A stretch of 64,000 nt of DNA from an uncultured Oscillospiraceae bacterium (GTDB taxonomy: Bacteria > Bacillota > Clostridia > Oscillospirales > Oscillospiraceae): the NCBI GenBank assembly GCA_910588135.1, contig CAJUOT010000008.1, positions 4,716-68,715 of the forward strand. The letters run 5' to 3'. The notes under the pieces were generated by a model. The model saw only the letters and a program-made list of their open reading frames with translations, was not told where the DNA came from and searched no databases. Both the position numbers and the translations under genes were made by a program. Below, piece after piece: positions 16,251-25,219 of this stretch. The stretch's first letter is position 1. Each line of letters opens with the position of its first letter.

Positions 16251-16290
16251 GGCGGCATGGCGTCCCATCCGGACGCCATGCCGCCTTTCT
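16251..16290. terminator. Bidirectional terminator
   Basis: GGCGGCATGGCGTCC (16251-16265) pairs perfectly with 16271-16285 around a 5-nt loop, followed by TTTCT on the plus strand and preceded by AAAA. It separates two convergent genes. Confidence 0.9.
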
Positions 16291-16293
16291 GTT

Positions 16294-16656
16294 TCACGCC
16301 AGCGCCTTTCTCAGCGCGCCCAGCAGCGCCTCCCGTTCCAGGGGCTTGAACAGCACCCCCTGGGCTCCGATGCCGTACACCTCCTGGAGCATCTCATCGT
16401 CCGCCAGGGATGAAATCATAATGATCCGCGCTTCGTCGTGCTCGTACATGAGCACCTGGGCCGTCTCCAGCCCGTCAATGCCCGGCATGATGATATCCAT
16501 TGTCACCACGTCCGGCCTGACCTCTTCATAGCGCGCGATTGCCTCCTCGCCGTCCTTGCAATAGGCCGCCACTTCAAACTCGCTGCCCTCCAGCAGCTTG
16601 CAGATCTGGAGCTCCATCATCCGGGAATCATCCACCACCATGACCCTTTTCTTCAT
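16294..16656 (-). CDS. CheY-like single-domain response regulator
   Basis: 120 aa, receiver domain only. The acidic pocket is in VVDDSR, the phosphorylatable Asp in VTMDIIMPG, the Ser/Thr switch in IMISS and the conserved Lys in LFKPLE, so it looks functional. There is no output domain. It starts at the ATG following GGGGGTGG; an in-frame GTG three codons upstream overlaps that RBS. It lies 57 bp downstream of the FapA-type gene in the same direction and is probably co-transcribed. Its partner kinase is not in the window. Confidence 0.9.
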   Translation of the reverse strand: MKKRVMVVDDSRMMELQICKLLEGSEFEVAAYCKDGEEAIARYEEVRPDVVTMDIIMPGIDGLETAQVLMYEHDEARIIMISSLADDEMLQEVYGIGAQGVLFKPLEREALLGALRKALA

Positions 16657-16713
16657 AAAGGCCACCCCCTTTTCTGTTTCTTTCTTCCCGTCCGGCCTGC
16701 CGCCGGAGCGTGG

Positions 16714-18459
16714 CTACATCACGACGATCTCGCCGCATACCATCTTGGCCACGCACTGCCGCTCCTCGTGCCGCAGGCGGACCATCTCCTCGCCGAAGCT
16801 GATCTCTGTTCCCGCGTAGGCCACGCCGCACTCCAGCCGGCCCTCCTCCTCGCGGCCCCGCAGCTCCTCCCTGATATCCTCCAGGTCCTCCTCCAGCTGC
16901 TGGAGCCGGAGCTCCGCCGTATTCAGCTTCACCCGGACCTTGCTGAGCAGACTCTCCTTCACCGGGCTGTCCAGCTGGCACTCCAGCTTTTCCCGTTCCA
17001 TCTCCAGCTGCTTGAGCTCCTTGCGCACCAGCTCCCGCTCGAAATTGGTGCAGGGCAGCCCGCCCAGGGCGATGGCGGTCCGGCACTCCGACTTGGAGCC
17101 CACCACCGCGGCGCTCACCTTCTGGGCCGCCCAAACCCGGCCGCCCATGATCGCGCCCCGGCCGGAGCGGACCAGCACCTCCCCGTTGCAGTAAATGCTT
17201 CCGTTGATGATGGCGTCGGTCTGCAGGTTCTCCCGGACATAGATGGTGGCGTTTTCCACATATTTTGAGAAAATGCACCGCTGGGCCCGGACCGTGGTGG
17301 TGCCGTCTCCCAGGATGCCCTTGACCACCGTGAGGTCTCCGCCGGCCTCCACGGTGCTTCCCGCCTCCACGACGCCGCCCACCCAGATGCTGCCCATGGC
17401 CCGGACGGTGAAGCCGGTGAGCACGTCGCCCTTGATGTTCACGTCCCCCAGGAACTTGATGTTCCCGGTGGAAAAATCCACGTTCCCCGGGACATCCATC
17501 ACCGGCTTGACCTGGAAGCTGCGGCCGGTAAACTCCACGTGTCCGGCGCTGAGGGCCACCAGCGCGTCCCCGTCCTCGCTGATCTCGGTGTTCCGCCCCT
17601 TGGGCAGGGGGACGGCCTTGCCGCTCTTGGCGGGAATCTCCTGGTCCAAAACCGTGCGGCCCGGCTCGCCCTCGGTGGGCCGGATCAGGCGGCAGATCTC
17701 CTGGCCCTCCTTCACGTTATGGATGAGGTTCAGGGCGGTGTAGTCCACCTGGTCGAACTCGTCCACCTCCAGCACACGCTCCACCGAGCGGGGGAAGTAG
17801 TCCACAATATTGCCGTTTTTGCCGTCGAAGGCGGGCTTGCCCTGGGCAGCCAGAAACAGGGTGAAATACCGGTTTCCGTCGTGGGGCAGCCGGTCCACCA
17901 CCCGTTCGTCCACCCCATAGACGATCCCCTGCTCCTCCATTGCCCCCAGGAGAATCTCCCGGGACAGCTCCCTCCCATTCCCCACCGGGGGGAATACCAG
18001 CACCCAGGCGTACAGCTTGTCAGAGGAGACAAAGAACCAGGGGAAGGCGTCCAGCCCTTCGGATTCTGGCTCCTGCTCCTCGTTCTCCCCCTTTTTGTCC
18101 CGCTTGTGCTTGTTCCCGCTGTTCCTGGTGGATTTCAGCCGGAAGCCGCACGCATTTTTCAGCGCTGTCTGAAGGCGGTTCCGCTCTTTCTGTACCATAT
18201 CTTCAGGAAGCACCCCGTCCTCGTCCATGCACAGCCGGGGCGTGGGCAGCGCTCCCGCCTCTTTCCGCCGCAAATTGTAAAGCTGGTACAGCGGGTGTTC
18301 CCCCGGCAGCCGGATCACGGCCGGGTCCTCCGCCATAAAGGGCGGGGCCTCGGGCATCTCCTGCTCCAGCTGCGCCGGCGGCGCGTGGGTCTCCTCCTCC
18401 GCCGGCTTCCCCGCCTTCGGCTTAAACAGGATCGATGCGAGCTTGTCTCTGATTGACAT
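16714..18459 (-). CDS. FapA / DUF342 family protein
   Basis: 581 aa. The N-terminal ~240 residues are variable and carry a lysine-rich patch (KHKRDKKGENEEQEPE). The C-terminal half has the DUF342 beta-helix region (VEFTGRSFQVKPVMDVPGNVDFSTGN, then GDVNIKGDVLTGFTVRAMGSIWVGGVVEAG), and a coiled coil near the end (LKQLEMEREKLECQL onwards). FapA-type proteins have been linked to flagellar assembly and polar placement, but no flagellar genes are in the window. The ATG at 18459 follows GGGAGGCG and a good promoter. It is followed by the CheY-like gene. Confidence 0.87.
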   Translation of the reverse strand: MSIRDKLASILFKPKAGKPAEEETHAPPAQLEQEMPEAPPFMAEDPAVIRLPGEHPLYQLYNLRRKEAGALPTPRLCMDEDGVLPEDMVQKERNRLQTALKNACGFRLKSTRNSGNKHKRDKKGENEEQEPESEGLDAFPWFFVSSDKLYAWVLVFPPVGNGRELSREILLGAMEEQGIVYGVDERVVDRLPHDGNRYFTLFLAAQGKPAFDGKNGNIVDYFPRSVERVLEVDEFDQVDYTALNLIHNVKEGQEICRLIRPTEGEPGRTVLDQEIPAKSGKAVPLPKGRNTEISEDGDALVALSAGHVEFTGRSFQVKPVMDVPGNVDFSTGNIKFLGDVNIKGDVLTGFTVRAMGSIWVGGVVEAGSTVEAGGDLTVVKGILGDGTTTVRAQRCIFSKYVENATIYVRENLQTDAIINGSIYCNGEVLVRSGRGAIMGGRVWAAQKVSAAVVGSKSECRTAIALGGLPCTNFERELVRKELKQLEMEREKLECQLDSPVKESLLSKVRVKLNTAELRLQQLEEDLEDIREELRGREEEGRLECGVAYAGTEISFGEEMVRLRHEERQCVAKMVCGEIVVM

Positions 18460-18501
18460 GGCTTGACGCCTCCCTTTCCAGTTCTGGCACATAGTACCGT
18501 T

Positions 18502-18530
18502 ATTATAGCAGGGCCGCGCCCCATTGGCAA
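18502..18530 (-). promoter_or_regulatory. Sigma-A promoter of the FapA/CheY unit
   Basis: Minus strand TTGCCA (18530-18525), 17-bp spacer, TATAAT (18507-18502), with a TGC extension before the -10. Confidence 0.8.
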
Positions 18531-18561
18531 GGCATAACTCAGGGCCGGATCAGACAGAAAA

Positions 18562-18592
18562 CGCCCCCCGGCTTCAGCCGAAGCCAGGGGGC
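18562..18592 (-). terminator. Terminator after the YhgE-like gene
   Basis: A CGCCCCC-GGCTTC / GAAGCC-GGGGGCG hairpin, followed on the minus strand by TTTTCTG. Confidence 0.8.
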
Positions 18593-18606
18593 GCCTGGGG
18601 ACAGGT

Positions 18607-20370
18607 TCAATTGTTTTCGCCGGCCTCCACGGCCTGGGTCCGCCAGACGAACTTCACCTGGCCGTCCATATTGCCGCTGATGCCGGAGAAGGAATTGTAC
18701 CGCTCCGACACCGCCTTCACCGCGTCCACCCGGTCCATCAGCCCGTCCAGGCCGCCGTCGAAAGCGTCCACCAGCTTCTGTACGCCCTCCTCGTTGAACC
18801 GCTTGAGGCCGTCGGACAGCTCCATGGCTCCGTCGCGAAGCTGGGTCACGCCGTCGATGAGAGCGGGGGCGCCGTTCTTCATGGTGAGGATGCCGTCGTA
18901 CAGCCGGCCCGCCCCGGCGGACAGGGAATCCGCGCCGTTTTTCAAGGTGGCCGCGCCGGTATTCAGTTCCCCGGCCCCGGCCTGGGCCTGGGCCACCCCG
19001 GCGGTGTACTGCCGGAGCCCCGCACAGAAGCCGTTATAGCTGTCCAGGGAGGCCTTCAGCGCCGCCACCTGCTGTCCGGCGGGGGAGTCCCCGGCGGAGG
19101 CGATCACGCCCTCCAGCACCTGGGCGTAGTTGTCCACAGTGAGCTCGGGGGCCTGGACCCCGGCGGCCTGAAGCTGGGCGTTGGCGGAGGCCAGCAGGGA
19201 CTGGAACACCTGGGCCGCGCCGCCGTTGAGGGTGTCGTTCTTCTCCGCCAGGGCAGTGAGGCCCTCATTCAGGGAGGCCGCGCCGCCCTGGAGCTGGGAA
19301 GCGCCCGCGCTCAGGCTGTCCGCCCCCTGCTTGAGCTGGGCGGCCCCCGCCGCCAGCTTGTCGATGCCGCTCACCAGCTCCTGGGAACTGTCCAGCAGGG
19401 TGCACAGCCCGTCGTACAGCCGGGAGGAGCCGTCCATGAGCTGGTCCATGGCGTCGGTAAGTTCGTCCAGCTTTCCGTCCAGATCGTCCAATTCGTCCAG
19501 CTTTTCATTTCCCTCCAGCCCTCCGCTGAACAGCCCGTTGGCCGCCAGGGTGATTGTGGTTTCCAGCTCGAAGCCCTCCGCGTCGGCGGTGATCTCCACA
19601 TATTCGGGCAGGTCCAGGGTATCCCGGTCCAGCCCCAGGCTGTCCTGGAGGCCGGGGAGGGCCAGCCCCGCCACGATGGTGCGATCGCCGTCGTTGACGA
19701 TTTTACCATTTGACACGGACACGTTGGTAAACACGTCGTTGTCCAGCATCACCCCGGTGAGCATGGCGAAGGGGACGTAAATTTTCTCCTGCCTGCCGCC
19801 GATATCCACCAGCTCGTACTGGTGGTTGGTGTAATCAAAGCGGATGGTCACCCGGCCGCTCTTCCCCGCCAGCTCCTCCGGGGAGATGGCCGCGCCGTCC
19901 AGGGTGTAGGACACCGCCACCGATACGGGCAGCTCCTTGTCAATTTCGCCCTGGTAATAGACGTCGTTCCCCCGGGCGTCCCAGACACAGGCGTTGTCCC
20001 CACCCAGGGTATAGGTCTCGTTCCCCTTCACGTTTTCAATGCCGGTAAGGCTGGTGGTTTCGCTGATGAGGGCGTCACCCCGAGCGTTTTGCACCCAGTC
20101 GCTGACGATGATCTTCTGCACAGCGCCGCTGGAAGAGGCCAGGACGTACACGGTCTCGTCCTTGACATTTTTCTCTGCACCGGAACCGCCGGAGACGGGG
20201 GCCGCAGTTGGAGCGGCGGTGCTCCGGGCCCCGCTGTCCGCGGGGGCGGCGTCCGCCGCCTGGGCGTTCCCCCCGGCGGCGCCCAGGGCGTATACCGTGC
20301 CGCCCAGGCCCCCCAGGGCCAGGGCTGCGCACAAAGTGATGGAGAGCGCTTTCATAACAGGCTTTTTCAT
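18607..20370 (-). CDS. YhgE/Pip-like exported protein with long heptad-type repeats, partner of an MMPL exporter
   Basis: 587 aa. The N-terminus MKKPVMKALSITLCAALALGG is a signal peptide or membrane anchor. Residues ~330-560 are dominated by repeats of the form LxxGAxxLxxGA (for example LAAGAAQLKQGADSLSAGAS), the helical repeat of YhgE/phage-infection-protein-type proteins, predicting a long coiled rod outside the membrane. Unlike YhgE it has no C-terminal six-helix domain. Its ATG overlaps the stop of the MMPL gene (AATGA), so the two are coupled; the rod may serve as the extracellular part of the exporter. Substrate unknown. Confidence 0.78.
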   Translation of the reverse strand: MKKPVMKALSITLCAALALGGLGGTVYALGAAGGNAQAADAAPADSGARSTAAPTAAPVSGGSGAEKNVKDETVYVLASSSGAVQKIIVSDWVQNARGDALISETTSLTGIENVKGNETYTLGGDNACVWDARGNDVYYQGEIDKELPVSVAVSYTLDGAAISPEELAGKSGRVTIRFDYTNHQYELVDIGGRQEKIYVPFAMLTGVMLDNDVFTNVSVSNGKIVNDGDRTIVAGLALPGLQDSLGLDRDTLDLPEYVEITADAEGFELETTITLAANGLFSGGLEGNEKLDELDDLDGKLDELTDAMDQLMDGSSRLYDGLCTLLDSSQELVSGIDKLAAGAAQLKQGADSLSAGASQLQGGAASLNEGLTALAEKNDTLNGGAAQVFQSLLASANAQLQAAGVQAPELTVDNYAQVLEGVIASAGDSPAGQQVAALKASLDSYNGFCAGLRQYTAGVAQAQAGAGELNTGAATLKNGADSLSAGAGRLYDGILTMKNGAPALIDGVTQLRDGAMELSDGLKRFNEEGVQKLVDAFDGGLDGLMDRVDAVKAVSERYNSFSGISGNMDGQVKFVWRTQAVEAGENN

Positions 20371-22472
20371 TTTACATAGACCTCCTGGTTGGAAATTTTG
20401 GGGTGTTTGGGCTGCCTCATGCCGGCGGTGGTGGCACAGATGAGCTTGTCGCACAGCAGCAGCAGGGCGGGCAGGGTGAAAATCACCGACGCCATGCTGA
20501 TGAGGGCGCCCCGGGCCATGAGCATACACATGGAGCTGATGATGTCGATCTCGGAGTAGAGGGCCACGCCGAAGGTGGCGGCGAACAGCCCCATGCCGGA
20601 CACGATGACGGAGGGGATGGAGGTGGTCAGGGCGGTGTGCACCGCCGTTTTCTTATCCGCGCCGTTGATGCGCTCCGTCTTATAACGGGTTGTCATCAAA
20701 ATGGCGTAGTCCACCGTGGCGCCCAGCTGGATGGTGCTGATGCAGATGGGGGCGATGAAGGGCAGGCTCTGTCCCAGATAGTGGGGCAGCCCTAAGTTGA
20801 CGAAGATGGCCGCCTCAATCACCGCGATGAGGATGAAAGGCAGAGTGAAGCTCTTTTCCACGATGGCGATGATGAGGAAGATGGCGAGGATGGATACGGT
20901 GTTCACCATCTTGAAGTCGCGGTCGGTAGTCTGGATCATGTCTTTCATGCAGGGGGCCTCGCCGATGAGCATACCGCCCTGGTCGTACCGTTTCAGAATG
21001 TCGTTCAGCTCCCCGATCTGTTCGTTCACCGCGTCGCTGGCCACCTTGTATTCCGAGTTGATGAGCAGTAAGCGCCAATTGCCGCTCTTCAGCTTTTCGG
21101 TGACGGATTCCGGCAGGAACTCCTCGGGAATCCGGGAGCCCACCACGGACTCCATGCCCAGCACATATTTCACGCCGTCCACGGCCTCCATCTCGTCCAC
21201 CATGGCCCGCACCTGCTTGGCGGGCAGGCTAGCGTCCACCAGCAGCATATGGGTGGAGGCGATGTTGAAGTCCTCCCGGAGCTTGCCCTCGGCGACGACG
21301 TATTCCATGTCCTCGGGCAGACACTGACCCATGTCGTAGTAGACCTCGCCGTTGGCCCGGTTATAGCCGTACAGGGCGGGGGGCACGATGAGGACAAACA
21401 CCACCAGGAACACGGGGAATGCCTTGACCACGCCGCCGGACAGCTTGCCCATATCGGGGATGAGGGAGCGGTGGCGGGTCTTTTGCAGGGGCCTGTCAAA
21501 CACCAGGATCAGGGCGGGCAGCACGGTGACGCAGCCCAGCACGCCCAGCAGCACGCCCTTGGCCATGACGATGCCCAGATCGCGGCCCATGGTGAAGGAC
21601 ATGAAGCACAGGGCGATGAAGCCCGCTACGGTGGTGATGGAGGAACCCAGCACCGAGGTCAAGGTGGCCTGGATGGCGTGGGCCATGGCCTCCCTGTTGC
21701 CGTCATAGAGCCGACGCTGCTCGTTGTAGCTGTTCCACAGGAAGATGGAGTAGTCCATGGTGACGGCCAGCTGGAGCACGGCGGACAAAGCCTTGGTGAT
21801 GTAGGAGATTTCTCCTAAGAAATAGTTGGAGCCCAGGTTCATCAGGATCATCATGCCGATGCTGGCCAGGAAGACGAAGGGCACCAGCCAGCTGTCCAGC
21901 AGCAGGAGCATGGCCGCGCAGGCCAGGGCCACGGCGATGCCCACATAGATGGGCTCCTCCACCTCGCACAGGTCCTTCAGGTCAGTGACCAGGGCGGACA
22001 TACCGGACACGAAGCACCTCTCCCCGGCGATCGCCCGGATTTCCCGGATGGCGTCCATGGTCAGGTCGGAGGAGGTGGAGGTGTCGAAGAACACCGCCAT
22101 CATGGTGGCGTTTTCGGTGTTGAACGCCTCGTAGAGCCTGTCGGGCAGCAGCTCCATGGGGACGGAGATGTCCATGAGGCTGTCATACCACAGCACGGTG
22201 TCCACATGGTCCACCCGCTCCACCTGCTTTTTCAGGGCGGCGGCGTCCCTGGTGGGCATATCCTCCAGGATGAGGAAGGAGAAGGCCCCCTTGTGGAAGT
22301 CGTCCAGCAGCTCGTTCTGGCCGGTGACGGTGTCCATATCCTCGGGTAAATAGTTCAGCATATCGTAGTTGACCCTTGTGGCCGCCATCCCCAGCACCGA
22401 GGGGATCATGAGCAGCAGGGCCAGGATCAGGATGGGGATGCGGCATTTGACCACCGCTTTGGAGAATTTCAT
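20367..22472 (-). CDS. MMPL/RND-superfamily membrane transporter
   Basis: 701 aa with two repeated halves. Each half has one leading membrane helix, an extracellular domain and a five-helix bundle. First half: IPILILALLLMIPSVLGM, then AVTMDYSIFLWNSYNEQRR; second half: GATVDYAILMTTRYKTER. The intramembrane MDYSIF and VDYAIL motifs fit the proton-relay position of MMPL proteins, as in MmpL3-type lipid or hydrophobic-compound exporters. It is the second gene after the DUF308 protein and is translationally coupled to the YhgE-like gene. A TetR gene upstream is its likely regulator. Confidence 0.92.
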   Translation of the reverse strand: MKFSKAVVKCRIPILILALLLMIPSVLGMAATRVNYDMLNYLPEDMDTVTGQNELLDDFHKGAFSFLILEDMPTRDAAALKKQVERVDHVDTVLWYDSLMDISVPMELLPDRLYEAFNTENATMMAVFFDTSTSSDLTMDAIREIRAIAGERCFVSGMSALVTDLKDLCEVEEPIYVGIAVALACAAMLLLLDSWLVPFVFLASIGMMILMNLGSNYFLGEISYITKALSAVLQLAVTMDYSIFLWNSYNEQRRLYDGNREAMAHAIQATLTSVLGSSITTVAGFIALCFMSFTMGRDLGIVMAKGVLLGVLGCVTVLPALILVFDRPLQKTRHRSLIPDMGKLSGGVVKAFPVFLVVFVLIVPPALYGYNRANGEVYYDMGQCLPEDMEYVVAEGKLREDFNIASTHMLLVDASLPAKQVRAMVDEMEAVDGVKYVLGMESVVGSRIPEEFLPESVTEKLKSGNWRLLLINSEYKVASDAVNEQIGELNDILKRYDQGGMLIGEAPCMKDMIQTTDRDFKMVNTVSILAIFLIIAIVEKSFTLPFILIAVIEAAIFVNLGLPHYLGQSLPFIAPICISTIQLGATVDYAILMTTRYKTERINGADKKTAVHTALTTSIPSVIVSGMGLFAATFGVALYSEIDIISSMCMLMARGALISMASVIFTLPALLLLCDKLICATTAGMRQPKHPKISNQEVYVK

Positions 22473-22499
22473 ACAGCATACGTCCTTTCGATTGGTTGA

Positions 22500-22528
22500 G
22501 CTTCCCCGCCCCTGCGGGGCGGGGAAGC
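22500..22528 (-). other. GC-rich hairpin between DUF308 and MMPL genes
   Basis: GCTTCCCCGCCCC pairs with GGGCGGGGAAGC around a short loop. There is no U-run on the minus strand, so it may be a processing or partial attenuation structure rather than a full terminator. Confidence 0.55.
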
Positions 22529-22538
22529 CCTTGGTTGG

Positions 22539-23141
22539 TTATTCGTCCTCCACCTCGAAGGCGGTGACCTCAATGATGTCGGGCTGCTGGTGGTTCACGA
22601 TCTTTACCGTGCTCACCGCCACGCACAGGTTCAGGATGCCCTCCGCCAGCAGGGCCGCCCCCAGCAGAATGGTGAGCACCCGCGCGCTGTCCCAGGGGCG
22701 GAACACCAGGGCCAGGCCCACCGCTCCGGCGGCAATGGCCAGCGCCAGCGTCAGCCACCAGGCGGAGATGCCGAAGCGCTTGGCGTCCACGGCGATCTGC
22801 ACCTTGTAGAGGCCGTCGGTGAGGACAACGATACCCAGGGCAGTGAAGATAAAGTCCAGCACACCCGCGGGCCGGAGCAGCACCAGAATCCCCAGGGCCA
22901 TGAGCAGCAGCCCGAAACCCAGGTCGTACTGGAAGGCCAGCCGGTACAAATCCCGAGAGCAGTAGCCCACCAGCTTGACGGCGCCAAACAAAATCATGGC
23001 CACCCCCAGCGCCCGGCCGATGACCGCGGCGGACAGGCCGGGGTTGGCGATACAGGCGATCCCGGCGGCACAGAACACCAGGGACATGACGATGTAGCCG
23101 GTTTTCGCCACCCACATGGGGAGCGTTGAACGGTTTTTCAT
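22539..23141 (-). CDS. HdeD-like DUF308 membrane protein
   Basis: 200 aa with about six membrane helices in tandem pairs (IVMSLVFCAAGIACIANPG, AVIGRALGVAMILFGAVKLVGY, then FGLLLMALGILVLLRPAG). It ends in a short acidic cytosolic tail (DIIEVTAFEVEDE). This is the DUF308/HdeD pattern, whose biochemical role is unknown outside acid resistance in enterics. It has a GGAGG RBS and probably its own promoter (TGCTATACT on the minus strand at 23187-23195). It stands between the TetR gene and the MMPL gene, all in one direction. Confidence 0.85.
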   Translation of the reverse strand: MKNRSTLPMWVAKTGYIVMSLVFCAAGIACIANPGLSAAVIGRALGVAMILFGAVKLVGYCSRDLYRLAFQYDLGFGLLLMALGILVLLRPAGVLDFIFTALGIVVLTDGLYKVQIAVDAKRFGISAWWLTLALAIAAGAVGLALVFRPWDSARVLTILLGAALLAEGILNLCVAVSTVKIVNHQQPDIIEVTAFEVEDE

Positions 23142-23186
23142 ACGTTACACCTCCTGTCGGTTTTGTGTTTCCCTTGTGTGATTGTG

Positions 23187-23195
23187 AGTATAGCA
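23187..23195 (-). promoter_or_regulatory. Extended -10 promoter before the DUF308 gene
   Basis: Minus strand TGCTATACT with no convincing -35 at 17 bp. The weak -35 would fit an activator or repressor-controlled start. Confidence 0.45.
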
Positions 23196-23228
23196 GAGGG
23201 GCGGGGGGCTTACCATGGGCAGAAAAAT

Positions 23229-23257
23229 CCCCCGTGCCCAAAAACCGGGCACGGGGG
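23229..23257 (-). terminator. Terminator after the TetR gene
   Basis: CCCCCGTGCCC at 23229-23239 pairs perfectly with 23247-23257. The minus strand continues ATTTTT. Two more GGGCACGGG-like arms follow at 23276-23320, so the spacer carries a small repeat cluster. Confidence 0.85.
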
Positions 23258-23339
23258 CAAGGCTGTCTGAAATTTGGGCACGGGACGGGCCTGTGCCTAA
23301 AACCGGGCGCGGACCCGCCCCGTGTCGGGGGCGTATCGT

Positions 23340-23882
23340 TCAGCGTTCCAAGCGCTCCAGGCCGCTTTTCTGCAGCGCGCACACCCGGCGGAAATAGCCG
23401 GCGATATCCTCCTTCATGCCGCCGTTGAGCCAGTCGATCACCGAGCCGAAGCAGGCGCACTTGTGCAGCCGGGTGAGGGCGTCCAGGTCTGCCGGGGCGA
23501 TGTCCTTCCCGGCAAACTCCGCCTTTAAGTAGGTGGACACGATGTACCCGCAGCCGTCCATGAGATGCCGCTCGAACACGTCCCGGCTCAGGGAGTTGTA
23601 GATGTGGTAGATGGCCCGCTTGTTCTCCATCACCAGCTCAATCACCGCGTCGGCGCACTCCTCCACTGACGAGATGGTGGGGTGCTTCTGGATCAGGCGC
23701 TGCACCTGCTCCCCCACCATCTCCTCCACCAGGGCGGGCAGGTCCTCGAAGTGGTAGTAGAAGGAGTTGCGGTTGATGCCGCAGTCCTCCACGATGTCCT
23801 TGACGGTAATCTGGTTCAGGGGCCGCTGGTTGAGCAGCTTCAAAAAGCTCTCTTTGATAGCCCTGCGGGTAAAGTTCGCCAT
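23340..23882 (-). CDS. TetR/AcrR-family transcriptional regulator
   Basis: 180 aa. The N-terminal helix-turn-helix reads TRRAIKESFLKLLNQRPLNQ, then ITVKDIVEDCGINRNSFYYHF, a clear TetR DNA-binding domain. The C-terminal ligand domain resembles the TetR_C group seen in dihydroxyacetone-operon regulators. The ATG follows GGAGGTGCGCC. It lies just upstream of the DUF308-MMPL-YhgE-like genes in the same direction and is the obvious candidate repressor of that export group; its ligand is unknown. Confidence 0.9.
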   Translation of the reverse strand: MANFTRRAIKESFLKLLNQRPLNQITVKDIVEDCGINRNSFYYHFEDLPALVEEMVGEQVQRLIQKHPTISSVEECADAVIELVMENKRAIYHIYNSLSRDVFERHLMDGCGYIVSTYLKAEFAGKDIAPADLDALTRLHKCACFGSVIDWLNGGMKEDIAGYFRRVCALQKSGLERLER

Positions 23883-23977
23883 GGCGCACCTCCGGGAACA
23901 TGATCTGCCTATAGGCTACAGGGCCGGGCGGGAAAAGTCAAGAGGGTTCTCCCGCGGAAGCAGGTGCGGCGGACAGC

Positions 23978-25219
23978 CTATCCGCCGGCCCCATCCTCCT
24001 TCCGCCCGCCCGCCTCCTGGGGCGGGGGGTCCGCAAACCGAGCGCTGTACTCCTTGATCAGCCCCTGGCTGTCCCGCTTTTTCAGCAGGTAGAAAATCAG
24101 GCGGCGGGCAATGTCATAAATCACCGCAAACAGCGGCACCCCCACGATCATCCCGAAAAACCCCCACAGCCCGCCGAACAGCAGGATGGCAAACAGCACC
24201 CAGAAGCTGGACAGCCCGGTGGAGTTCCCCAAAATCTTTGGGCCGATGATGTTCCCGTCCACCTGCTGGAGGATTACAATGAAGATGATGAAAGACAGGC
24301 AGTGAAGGGGATTTTCCAGCAGCAGGAGCACCGCGCAGGGGATCGCGCCGATAAAGGGCCCGAAGAAGGGGATCACGTTGGTCACCCCCACCACCACACT
24401 GACCAGCAGGGCGGACTGAAAGCCCATGAGGGCGGTGACCGCAAAGCAGATCACGCCGATAATGGCGGAGTCCAGCAGCTTTCCAATGAGAAAGCCGCTG
24501 AACATCTGGTCGGCGTAGCGCACCTCCTCCTCGATGAGTCCGGCCCACTTGGCCGGGAAAATCCCGTGGAGCGCCAGCTTGGCCTGGGCGGCAAAGCGCT
24601 TGCGGCCCGCCAGCAGGTAGACGGACACAATCAGCCCCAGCAGCAGGTTTTTCAGCAGGGCCACCGCCCCCGCCAGCTGCCCGCCCAGCCCGGTGAGCAG
24701 GGTTTGGGCGGTAGGCAGCAGGTCGGTCTGCATCCAGCTGTTCAGCCGCTCCACCGTATAGGAGGAGAGGGAGTCCCAGTATACCTGCAGCTCCGGCTGG
24801 TTTTTCAGCACCGTGTGGAGCCAGTTGTTGGCGGCCACTAGCTGGCCGGGCAGGGCACTGACAATCTCAATCACGCTCCAGCACACCTGGGGCACCACCA
24901 GCAGCAGCAGGGCGCACAGCACCAGCACCGCCGCCAGCAGGGTCAGCAGGATGGACAGGGCGCGGGCCAGCTTGGCGCTGCGCCTCTTCTCCCGGGGGAG
25001 CAGGGCCAGCAGTCTGCCCTCAAACCAGCCGCACGCCGGGGAGAGCAGATAGGCCAGCACGCCGCCGAAGAGGAAGGGGGACAGGATGCCCAGAACCCCC
25101 CGCACGGCCGCCGCCATGGCGGAAAAGCGGTAGAGCACAAAGAAGCACAGCAGGCCGGCGGCAATCACCGCCACGCCGGTGAGCCACAGCTTTACATACC
25201 TGGCATTTCCTTTTTTCAC
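23978..25219 (-). CDS. AI-2E family transporter (PerM/YtvI-like)
   Basis: 413 aa with about eight helices. A first hydrophobic pair is followed by LFGGVLAYLLSPACGWFEGRL, then a cytosolic middle and the family's C-terminal block (NVIPFFGPFIGAIPCAVLLL, LQQVDGNIIGPKILGNSTGL, FWVLFAILLFGGLWGFFGM). This large family includes TqsA and the Na+/H+-type YtvI proteins, so the substrate is open. The start is taken as the GTG at 25219, which overlaps the stop of the HxlR gene (GTGA) and follows AAGGGGAGCGG. An ATG 8 codons upstream lies inside the previous gene and is less likely. Confidence 0.86.
   Translation of the reverse strand: MKKGNARYVKLWLTGVAVIAAGLLCFFVLYRFSAMAAAVRGVLGILSPFLFGGVLAYLLSPACGWFEGRLLALLPREKRRSAKLARALSILLTLLAAVLVLCALLLLVVPQVCWSVIEIVSALPGQLVAANNWLHTVLKNQPELQVYWDSLSSYTVERLNSWMQTDLLPTAQTLLTGLGGQLAGAVALLKNLLLGLIVSVYLLAGRKRFAAQAKLALHGIFPAKWAGLIEEEVRYADQMFSGFLIGKLLDSAIIGVICFAVTALMGFQSALLVSVVVGVTNVIPFFGPFIGAIPCAVLLLLENPLHCLSFIIFIVILQQVDGNIIGPKILGNSTGLSSFWVLFAILLFGGLWGFFGMIVGVPLFAVIYDIARRLIFYLLKKRDSQGLIKEYSARFADPPPQEAGGRKEDGAGG

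Noticed and set aside
23229..23320. GGGCACGGG arms as a CRISPR-like array
   Set aside because: Only three arms, no uniform repeat-spacer periodicity and no cas genes; it works as a terminator.
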